Positions 1 to 6,256 of a stretch of 8,056 nt of DNA are shown one piece after another. The translations under genes were made by a program, and so were the position numbers. Under the pieces are notes generated by a model that made no database searches, had not been told where the DNA came from, and saw nothing but the letters and a program-made list of their open reading frames with translations. The stretch is from an uncultured Clostridia bacterium (GTDB lineage: Bacteria > Bacillota > Clostridia > Oscillospirales > CAG-272), in assembly GCA_937894775.1 (NCBI GenBank), contig CALAXC010000080.1, positions 1-8,056 on the forward strand. Direction: 5' to 3'. Each line of letters starts with the position of its first letter. Within the stretch, counting starts at the first letter, position 1.

Positions 1-893
1 ATCATAGCGGCTGAAAGGATTGTTCCTATAGGGTTTTCGATATCTTTTCCCGCGATGTCGGGTGCGGAGCCGTGGATTGGCTCATAACGCCCGCATTTTG
101 TTGCGCCGAGGCTTGATGAGGGAATCATTCCTATCGAGCCTGTAATCATAGACGCTTCATCTGAAAGAATATCGCCGAACATATTTTCTGTTACTATTAC
201 ATCAAACTGCGAGGGATTTTTGACTATCTGCATAGCGCAGTTATCGACAAGCATATCTGAAAGTTCGACTTCGGGGTATTCGTCAGCAAGGGAATGCATT
301 ACTTTTTTCCATAAACGGCTTGAATCTAAAACATTACTCTTTTCAACGGAACAGAGTTTTTTATTTCTCTTCATAGCGGTTTCAAAGCCTATTCTTCCGA
401 TACGGCGGATTTCTTCTTCGCTGTATTTTAAAACATCGGTTGCAACGCCGTTTTCGGTTTTGTGTTCGCCGAAATAAATTCCGCCTATGAGTTCACGGAC
501 AATGATAAAATCAATGCCGTTTTCTACTATTGATTTTTTAAGCGGTGACGCTTCTGAAAGTTGTTTCCATATCTTTGCGGGGCGGTTGTTTGAATAAACA
601 CCCATTCCTGCGCGAAGTCTTAAAAGACCTTTTTCCGGGCGCATTGGACCTGGAACATGATTCCACTTCGTTCCGCCGACTGCGCCTAAAAGCACGCTGT
701 CAGATTGAAGGCATTTTAAAAGCATGTCTTCCGGCAATGGATTGCCCCACTTGTCAATGGCACATCCGCCCATGTAAACATCTGTATAATTAAATGTATG
801 TCCGTAAATTTCAGCCACACGGTCAAGGATATTTATACTGTCCTTTCTGTGGGAGGGCAAAACAAGGTGGCGCACTATTACGCCCTTTTGCAT
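1..893 (-). CDS. leuB: 3-isopropylmalate dehydrogenase, partial; N-terminus replaced, C-terminus beyond the window
   Basis: LeuB is the cytoplasmic NAD-dependent enzyme of leucine synthesis that oxidises and decarboxylates 3-isopropylmalate. Recognisable LeuB starts near position 835 and stays open to the window edge. Motifs in order: MGGCAID, LLGAVGG, RPEKGLLRLRAGMGVYSNNRP (substrate arginines, split here as RPEKGLLRLRAG then MGVYSNNRP), IVRELIGGIYFGE (catalytic Arg and Tyr), VEKSNVLD (catalytic Lys), VDNCAMQ and GDILSDEASM (metal-binding Asp residues), GSIGMIP and EPIHGSAPDIAG (NAD site). About 50 C-terminal residues would lie outside. The family's N-terminal IPGDGIGPE strand is missing; the ATG at 891-893 sits instead in a radical-SAM-like segment (MQKGVIVRHLVLP) and has no Shine-Dalgarno sequence. 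The frame is also open upstream to 1136, so the true start is unknown. LeuB identity is certain; the 5' end is probably an artefact or a rearrangement. Confidence -1.
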   Translation of the reverse strand, partial: MQKGVIVRHLVLPSHRKDSINILDRVAEIYGHTFNYTDVYMGGCAIDKWGNPLPEDMLLKCLQSDSVLLGAVGGTKWNHVPGPMRPEKGLLRLRAGMGVYSNNRPAKIWKQLSEASPLKKSIVENGIDFIIVRELIGGIYFGEHKTENGVATDVLKYSEEEIRRIGRIGFETAMKRNKKLCSVEKSNVLDSSRLWKKVMHSLADEYPEVELSDMLVDNCAMQIVKNPSQFDVIVTENMFGDILSDEASMITGSIGMIPSSSLGATKCGRYEPIHGSAPDIAGKDIENPIGTILSAAM

Positions 894-965
894 TATTCCG
901 TCGGTAGAAAACACAGGTGTGTCGAGTCGCTCATGCGCAGCCTTTATAACTTTTGTAGCAACATC
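840..965 (-). pseudogene. Fragment of a PflX-like radical-SAM Fe-S protein (COG1313)
   Basis: The translation DTPVFSTDGIMQKGVIVRHL followed by VLPSHRKDS matches the conserved DGIMxKGVIVRHLVLPG stretch that I know from COG1313 proteins, which resemble pyruvate formate-lyase activating enzymes. Only about 40 residues are present: the radical-SAM CxxxCxxC cluster motif and the C-terminal half are both absent. It is in frame with the leuB piece downstream and the GTPase piece upstream. Both borders are approximate, because the neighbouring families look alike there (F-x-x-V-A-T-K-V-I on one side, D-S-I-x-I-L on the other). It cannot be functional by itself. It may be a relic or an assembly chimera. 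Confidence 0.6.
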
Positions 966-1136
966 AATAAAAGCTGTATCGACATTTGATCCTGTTTTAG
1001 CTGATGTTTCATAAACAGGAACATGACCAATTTCTTCTCCCCATTCTCGTACTTTATTTATATCAACTGTTTGTAAATGGTTTTTCCTGTTAAAACAACG
1101 GTTTAGGACAGGTTTTTCCAAATTTTCATTCCATTT
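966..1136 (-). pseudogene. Fragment of a Rab/Ras-type small GTPase with a broken NKxD region
   Basis: In the frame that follows the TAG at 1137-1139, the translation contains VDINKVREWGEEIGHVPVY and then ETSAKTGSNVDTAF. ETSAKTG is the G5 (guanine-base) motif of Rab/Ras GTPases and NVDTAF is the start of their last helix. The G4 NKxD motif should lie just before. A neighbouring frame (about 1079-1102) reads TVVLTGKT, which becomes LTGNKTDL if four bases are restored; one extra A near 1102-1104 would account for the other frame change, so the net shift is a multiple of three. The P-loop and switch regions are absent. Such GTPases are mainly eukaryotic, though prokaryotic relatives exist. A decayed copy or an error-containing chimeric contig both fit. 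Confidence 0.55.
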
Positions 1137-2279
1137 CTACCATTTTTCATTATCTAAAATGAAATTACCATTGGCATCTTTTTTTACAGGCGGAGTACTA
1201 AAATTATAATACATTAGCGGAGAAATGGTAACTTTACGGTCAATACCTTGTTCTTGGAACTTCTCCTCTATATATTCCGCAATGGCATTTGTGAATCTAA
1301 TCATCACACCGCCGGTAGTATATTTGTCATAAGCCTCAAGACAATCTTCGCAATCACAGTAGGAAGGATAGTCATTCATACCAAGATTCACACAGGTTGC
1401 CCCACCTTTTAAAAGCACCTGACAAAGATTTTCACTTACGCAGGCTATCGCGTCTTCGTTGGTCATACATACCTGATTATTTTTGTAAAACTGCGGATAT
1501 TGTGCTTGCGGCAGGAACCATTGAAGCGTATGACAGAAATAACCGCCGAAAAACGGTCCTTCAAACATTTTTAATGCCCCTTGCCCTGATGAAAACCTAG
1601 TAAGTTGATACATTCTTGCATGTTCATCAGCTAAGTCTGCTCCAGGATATTCATCCCCGTAAACATACTGCATCAAAGGTCTGTATTGGTAATTGAAATC
1701 CAAAAGATACAATTCGTCATAATAATCGTATCCAACGCAATCAATTGCATAGCCTTTGAAATTTATCTCGTAACGTAAAAATCTATATACAGAATACAGC
1801 GTGCCGTAAGCCGCCGCCCCCGCCATGTATACGGTGTTATCTTTTCTGATTATAGTCGGACCTGTTTCACCCATTACAGCGAGATCTATTTCGATATCGG
1901 TCTGCGCCTCAAGAAGCGTAGTGTTGCCGATAGAAAGATATTTATTGCTGTTATCATGCATAAGCCCCTTATCCGAGATAATGTTCAGTTTACACCCCGT
2001 AGACTTATACAAAAAGCCTTGAAGCTCCTCTGCCGCATATTTTTCCATAGCAGTAGGGGTATCTGGTATTACTATCTGATAGTCGGATTTTCTGTTGGAA
2101 ATAAGAACTTTATCAGTAGTTGCGAAACTTTCCGGTTCATGGTAAAGCGAATTTACCTGCTTATCCGTATCTGTATCAGTCTTGGTATCGTGACTTTTTT
2201 TACAGCCTGTTGCAAAAATCGCACTTACAGACATGCAAATTGTCAACAACATTACTATAAGTCTTTTCATTTTTTTCAT
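1137..2279 (-). CDS. DUF4838 lipoprotein (glycan-related), probably C-terminally truncated
   Basis: Predicted surface lipoprotein of 380 residues. The signal peptide MKKMKRLIVMLLTICMSVSA leads to a lipobox FATGC with the lipid-modified Cys at 26. Residues about 55-190 resemble the alpha/beta N-terminal domain seen in GH67/GH20-type enzymes (YAAEELQGFL, GAAAYGTLYSVYRFLR). Residues about 200-380 look like the start of DUF4838, with HTLQWFLP at 250-257 and a cysteine cluster NDYPSYCDCEDC at 302-313. DUF4838 proteins are usually much longer (500 or more residues), and this one ends at PPVKKDANGNFILDNEKW, where the domain should continue. DUF4838 genes are often found in polysaccharide-use loci, but I know of no defined reaction. 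I chose the ATG at 2277-2279 because AGGTGA lies five bases upstream; the ATG at 2283-2285 has no well-spaced site. It is the last gene of the operon and is probably translationally coupled to the gene before it. Confidence 0.75.
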   Translation of the reverse strand: MKKMKRLIVMLLTICMSVSAIFATGCKKSHDTKTDTDTDKQVNSLYHEPESFATTDKVLISNRKSDYQIVIPDTPTAMEKYAAEELQGFLYKSTGCKLNIISDKGLMHDNSNKYLSIGNTTLLEAQTDIEIDLAVMGETGPTIIRKDNTVYMAGAAAYGTLYSVYRFLRYEINFKGYAIDCVGYDYYDELYLLDFNYQYRPLMQYVYGDEYPGADLADEHARMYQLTRFSSGQGALKMFEGPFFGGYFCHTLQWFLPQAQYPQFYKNNQVCMTNEDAIACVSENLCQVLLKGGATCVNLGMNDYPSYCDCEDCLEAYDKYTTGGVMIRFTNAIAEYIEEKFQEQGIDRKVTISPLMYYNFSTPPVKKDANGNFILDNEKW

Positions 2280-2284
2280 TTTCA

Positions 2285-2290
2285 TCACCT
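2285..2290 (-). promoter_or_regulatory. Ribosome binding site of the DUF4838 gene, overlapping the upstream stop codon
   Basis: AGGTGA lies five bases before the ATG at 2277-2279. Its last three bases are the TGA stop of the preceding Ig-domain gene. This favours translational coupling and decides between the closely spaced in-frame starts (GTG 2288, ATG 2285, ATG 2279, ATG 2270). Confidence 0.6.
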
Positions 2291-4345
2291 ACATACCACT
2301 TTGAAGTCAAGGGACACTACGTTCGCGGCTTCGTCAGCTACTACGTATCTGAATATATACTCCCCTTGCTTTTTAAATGTATATTTCATATCAAATAAAA
2401 CTTCAAAAATATTATTTTCCGTATCAATAACGTAAACGTATACCGTACAGTCTTTCGTATAATTATCGGACACGACCGCTTGTGGCAACGTATATTCTTC
2501 GTCCACCTTAAATTTGTCTTTCACTCCCTTCACGCTTATCTTCGGGAATACCCTATCCTGTACGTTTACGGTAGCGTAAAGCTCAGAATAGTTATTATGA
2601 GAATCCGACGCAGTATACTTCAATGCGTACGTACCATAAGAAGTAAAGGTAAACTTTATATCCTCCGTGATATTCTCATTAAATACGATCTCGCCATCAG
2701 GATTAATAATGGTTAAATTCAAAGAAATATTTTCATCAAGAATGTCAAAAAATTTAAGATACGGAATCGTCAGGTTCTCATTTATCTCCGCAAGCATAAC
2801 GCTTTCATACTGAGAAACACCGCTAAGGAGCGGGTTGGTAACTTCATAGTCGATCGAGCTTACAGTCGTATCGGCAGCCTCAAAGAAAGCCACTGCGCTT
2901 TCCCCTGTAATACCAACAATTTCCATAGAAAGATATGCACTGCCACTGCTGAAGCCCGTGAACTTGGTACCGTTTGCATACGAGGCAACCGTGCAGACTG
3001 TATCACCGTTCGAATTGACAAAGGTATTATTATTTATATCGAAACGCAACGAATATGTAGAATTTTCCGTATCTAATTCATCAAGCGAATATCTTACGTT
3101 TGCAACAAATTTTCCGTTTAAGTATACGTCGGTATATTCAGTCCCTCGTGTAAAATATAGTTCTACTACTTGGTCTTTATACGCGGAGTCTGTAAGATAA
3201 AAACGGATTCCTTCGTAATTGTTTTTCTGATAATTAGCACCAAAGGTAAAATTGATAAATTCCGTATCGATTTTCGCTGAAAGCATCATGTAGGCGGTAT
3301 CACTACTACCGTCAGCGACGATTTCAAATCCATTCTCCGTAAATACGTCTTCACAGTTTTCGGTGTAGAAATAATTATTTATGTAATGATATTCATTAGT
3401 ATAAATATCCGCATTCACGTCAATGACTTCTATATTGTAAGTATACTTTGTACTTTCCGTACGATCAAAGTTGTAGGCAACATATTCTATTACGTGTTCA
3501 CCTGCCTCATCTGCAATATACGACATAGTATCGGAAATATCATTGCCGTCAAACGTCACTTCTACGGGTACGAGATACGCGCCGTTTTGAGTGTACTGCA
3601 CCGCGTCAACTACGGGCAAATCGACTTTCTGATTTAATCTATTCGTAAGCCGAATAGACGGCTCTCTCATAATCGGTTTCGTCGAATTGACAACGTTTAT
3701 TGAAATCTGCTCAGTAACTTCGTTTGCGACAAAGTCGGAAACACTAAAAGAGACCGTGTATTCTCCCTCTGTTTTTGGTATAAAACACTTATAACCGCCA
3801 AAGTCAGAAACGGCATATTCTTCACTGCCCTTAAAAACGGTACAATTTACTTTGAGATCACCAAGTCCGCCACCGTATTCGCCATCGTATAGTGTAATAA
3901 CGGAACCCGTATTATAAGAAGAACCTATTTCCTCACTCATAGTATAATAGAGTTGGTCGCATTTCGGCAAAACGTTGACAGAAATTATCTTTTCTGCTTT
4001 ATAATTTAGATACTCTACGTTGTATTGTATCTCGTATGTTCCGAGCTTAGAGGTAGAAAATCTACCATCTACAATGGGTACGAGCTTTCCCTCAGGATCA
4101 ACGACCAAAACTTCAAGTCCATTTAACACATTACCCAGGTTGTCCGTAGCGTAACATTCGGGAACGGGGTAAGATTTTCCTTGTAGCCCGTCGGGAAGTT
4201 CCCTTTCTAAACATTCATTCTGCCCCCAAAGAATATCGACCCACTCCAGCGATTCTGTTTGGCTTGCAAGAGCAACAGATACCGACATACCACTCAAAGC
4301 GGTCAACGCGAGCGCAGAGATAAGCAGTCCTTTTATTTTTTTCAT
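2285..4345 (-). CDS. Secreted multidomain protein with about five Ig-like repeats around a central beta-rich domain
   Basis: A 686-residue exported protein of unknown function. The signal peptide runs MKKIKGLLISALALTALSGM to about VALA at 24-27 with no lipobox, so it should be cleaved and released. Five Ig-like (bacterial Ig/PKD type) units can be drawn at about 44-127, 135-218, 225-309, 498-595 and 597-685. Each carries a late-strand motif G-x-Y/H-x-x-x-Y/F: GTYEIQY 102-108, GEYTVSF 194-200, GEHVIEY 282-288, GTYALKY 571-577 and GEYIFRY 661-667. The segment at about 317-490 looks like a concanavalin/LamG-type jelly roll (GIRFYLTD, VYLNGKFVANVRY, YSLRFDINNN), a fold that often binds sugars. 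No catalytic motif, LPxTG, SLH or transmembrane anchor is visible. The ATG follows AAGGAGAT at good spacing, and the gap from the permease gene is 32 bases. Its place in a sugar-import operon suggests glycan binding (inference); the domain calls are by eye. Confidence 0.75.
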   Translation of the reverse strand: MKKIKGLLISALALTALSGMSVSVALASQTESLEWVDILWGQNECLERELPDGLQGKSYPVPECYATDNLGNVLNGLEVLVVDPEGKLVPIVDGRFSTSKLGTYEIQYNVEYLNYKAEKIISVNVLPKCDQLYYTMSEEIGSSYNTGSVITLYDGEYGGGLGDLKVNCTVFKGSEEYAVSDFGGYKCFIPKTEGEYTVSFSVSDFVANEVTEQISINVVNSTKPIMREPSIRLTNRLNQKVDLPVVDAVQYTQNGAYLVPVEVTFDGNDISDTMSYIADEAGEHVIEYVAYNFDRTESTKYTYNIEVIDVNADIYTNEYHYINNYFYTENCEDVFTENGFEIVADGSSDTAYMMLSAKIDTEFINFTFGANYQKNNYEGIRFYLTDSAYKDQVVELYFTRGTEYTDVYLNGKFVANVRYSLDELDTENSTYSLRFDINNNTFVNSNGDTVCTVASYANGTKFTGFSSGSAYLSMEIVGITGESAVAFFEAADTTVSSIDYEVTNPLLSGVSQYESVMLAEINENLTIPYLKFFDILDENISLNLTIINPDGEIVFNENITEDIKFTFTSYGTYALKYTASDSHNNYSELYATVNVQDRVFPKISVKGVKDKFKVDEEYTLPQAVVSDNYTKDCTVYVYVIDTENNIFEVLFDMKYTFKKQGEYIFRYVVADEAANVVSLDFKVVCR

Positions 4346-4377
4346 CTAAAATCTCCTTTAATTTCTATATAATGATA

Positions 4378-5268
4378 TTAACCCTTAATACCACCAACCG
4401 TCACGTTGTTCATTATAATATTTCTAAATAAGACAAACAGAAGTATTACGGGCACACAGGATAATATCGACGCCGCAAGTTTAAGAGGCGTAGACATAGA
4501 AGTCTGAACGTTATTTTGATAAAGATACAGCCCGTAAGATATGGTCGGCTTTTCTGGTAAAAATATCATAGGCGTATAATATTCATTCCAAAATTGAATG
4601 AAATATAAGAGGAATACAGCCCCGATCGTACTCATTACCATAGGAAGCATAATCCTTATGAAAATGGTAAAGTCATTCGCCCCATCCAACTGCGCCGCCT
4701 CAGCATAAGTCCAAGGTATGCCTTTGAAAGCAGCGTAAAATACCAAGAAATATAATCCAGGATATTTACAGTTCATTATGCATACGCCTAACAAGCTATT
4801 GTTTAAGCCGAGCACTTGTGCAACTCTGACCTGCGAAGCAAGCGCGCCAACGATAGGAATTAGCATAACTATAATTGCAACGCTGTAAATAATCTTGCCC
4901 AACTTAAAATCGTATTTCGAAACCGTATACGCGACCATTACCTGCGTTAAGATAGAAAATACCGACATTAAAGTTGCATAAGTCACGGTATTCCAAAACA
5001 TTTCGATCATATAGACATTTCTTGGTCTCTGCCCTACTGGCTTTATAGAAACATAAAACATTTTAAACGTTTGAGCATAGTTATCGAAACGCCAACCGTA
5101 TTCACTGCTAGGCAAGCCAAAAATATTACCTCTATTGAAATCCACCCAATATTTGAGCGAGTTCAAAACGCCGAAAGCTAATACGAATATAAGCGACAGA
5201 ACATACATTGTAATCAATATATAGACAAGCAAAAAAGAAATGTCTATTTTCTTACTTTTTCTTTTCAT
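4378..5268 (-). CDS. Carbohydrate ABC transporter permease, MalG/AraQ type
   Basis: Inner-membrane permease of 296 residues, a typical length for the CUT1 (MalG-like) family. It has six likely transmembrane helices, the first at about 10-35. The canonical EAA loop YAEAAQLDGANDF followed by TIFIRIMLP (188-209) is the docking helix for the ABC ATPase. The C-terminus ends NNVTVGGIKG, the usual MalG-like tail. The extracytoplasmic stretch between helices 1 and 2 (about 40-88) is long. I chose the ATG at 5266-5268, which GAGGA precedes by six bases, over an in-frame TTG six bases upstream. The stop codon of the partner permease gene lies two bases before this ATG, so the two subunits are probably made in equal amounts. 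The substrate cannot be read from the sequence; a sugar or oligosaccharide is likely. Confidence 0.93.
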   Translation of the reverse strand: MKRKSKKIDISFLLVYILITMYVLSLIFVLAFGVLNSLKYWVDFNRGNIFGLPSSEYGWRFDNYAQTFKMFYVSIKPVGQRPRNVYMIEMFWNTVTYATLMSVFSILTQVMVAYTVSKYDFKLGKIIYSVAIIVMLIPIVGALASQVRVAQVLGLNNSLLGVCIMNCKYPGLYFLVFYAAFKGIPWTYAEAAQLDGANDFTIFIRIMLPMVMSTIGAVFLLYFIQFWNEYYTPMIFLPEKPTISYGLYLYQNNVQTSMSTPLKLAASILSCVPVILLFVLFRNIIMNNVTVGGIKG

Positions 5269-5270
5269 AA

Positions 5271-6239
5271 TCAATCCTCACTCGGTCCATATTTTTCCAT
5301 CAAGTACTTCGTTGTCAGCGTGATCGGGGCAACAATCATAGTAAACAGTAAACCACCCGCCGCTGCGTACGGATAATCCGCAAGTGTAACTCCATCTCCC
5401 GCGACTTTTACAAAGAAGAAATATCCCAAAGTATCGAAGGGGGTAACGTTGTTTGAGTTCCCGCCGAAGAATGAATAGAAATACCCAGCATTAGTAAAGA
5501 ATCCAGCAAGCGCAACAACGACATAAGTAATAATAGTCGGGAAAATCGACGGAATCACTACCCACGTTAACTCCTTAAACGCCGACAGCGGTTCTAATTG
5601 TCCGTATTCGATTATATCCTTGGGAATACTGCTCATAGCACTTAAATAAACGACTAATCCATTTGCAAAACCCATCCAACCGCCGAACAAAAGTACCGTC
5701 CAAAAGCTCGAACTTTCATATCTGTTTAACAGGTTCAGCCCTTCGTTGTTAAACAGGACTGGAAATCCGTACGAAATAAGTATCCTTGCATTTACCACGA
5801 ATACCATACTACTTATAAGATTAGGCATAAATAATATAATTTTATATGCGCTCGAAAAGAGACATTTTTTGAAAACTACATAAGAAGACAAGATATTCAA
5901 AGGGGTAATTATTAAAAGCGTAAGCAAAAATTGCACACCCGAATTTTTAACGGCAGTAGTAAGTTTCCCCGTAAAGAGAATATCTTTACATACCTGTGCA
6001 AAGTTTTCAAAGCCTGTAAAAATATATCCGCGCTCGCTGATATCATATTTCTGAAAAGCTAACAATATCGAGTTAAAATTGACGTAAACATAGAAAATCA
6101 AAAACTGAACCATAGGAAAAAGAAGCATTAACGAAATAAACAAATTGCGTTTTTTTCTTATAGAATTAAAACTTCCTTTCTGTTTTCTGTCCTTGAAAAT
6201 CTTATTTTCCGAAGAATGTAAAATTTCCTCTTTATTCAT
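5271..6239 (-). CDS. Carbohydrate ABC transporter permease, MalF/UgpA/LplB type, with a degenerate EAA loop
   Basis: Inner-membrane permease of 322 residues, partner of the MalG-type permease encoded just downstream. A basic cytoplasmic N-terminus (1-31) precedes helix 1 (about 33-60), and further hydrophobic segments lie at about 101-124, 132-155, 178-202, 228-248 and 288-310. The C-terminus KYLMEKYGPSED is charged. The EAA loop position (209-231) reads IIEYGQLEPLSAFKELTWVV then IP: the shape and the final IP are kept, but the usual EAAxxDGA core has become EYGQLEPL, lacking the conserved D-G. The start ATG has AGGTGA six bases upstream, and the gene lies 17 bases after the binding-protein gene. 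Assignment as a CUT1 permease is firm; the effect of the altered coupling loop is unknown. Confidence 0.92.
   Translation of the reverse strand: MNKEEILHSSENKIFKDRKQKGSFNSIRKKRNLFISLMLLFPMVQFLIFYVYVNFNSILLAFQKYDISERGYIFTGFENFAQVCKDILFTGKLTTAVKNSGVQFLLTLLIITPLNILSSYVVFKKCLFSSAYKIILFMPNLISSMVFVVNARILISYGFPVLFNNEGLNLLNRYESSSFWTVLLFGGWMGFANGLVVYLSAMSSIPKDIIEYGQLEPLSAFKELTWVVIPSIFPTIITYVVVALAGFFTNAGYFYSFFGGNSNNVTPFDTLGYFFFVKVAGDGVTLADYPYAAAGGLLFTMIVAPITLTTKYLMEKYGPSED
5275..5279 (-). promoter_or_regulatory. Ribosome binding site of the MalG-type permease
   Basis: GAGGA sits six bases before the ATG at 5266-5268 and lies inside the end of the preceding permease gene, whose TGA is at 5271-5273. It favours this ATG over the TTG at 5272-5274, which would be too close to the site. 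Confidence 0.55.
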
Positions 6240-6256
6240 TATAATTCACCTGACAT

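Noticed and set aside
220..989. Several plus-strand open frames opposite leuB and the mosaic region
   Set aside because: They run antisense to coding sequence with clear LeuB motifs and show no homology or ribosome sites of their own.
1078..1119. A 9-bp direct repeat GGTTTTTCC near 1079 and 1111 as a mobile-element target duplication
   Set aside because: The 23-base interval holds no element and continues the GTPase-like coding signal; the repeat is short and low in complexity.
1..1139. Stop-codon readthrough or recoding of the TAG to make a giant fusion protein
   Set aside because: The downstream pieces are incomplete parts of unrelated families, and the GTPase piece contains frameshift-type damage, so a functional readthrough product is not plausible.
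1956..2435. Plus-strand open frame of 159 codons
   Set aside because: It lies opposite two well-supported minus-strand genes, has no recognisable domain, and its translation is low-complexity Phe/His/Tyr-rich as expected for an antisense shadow.
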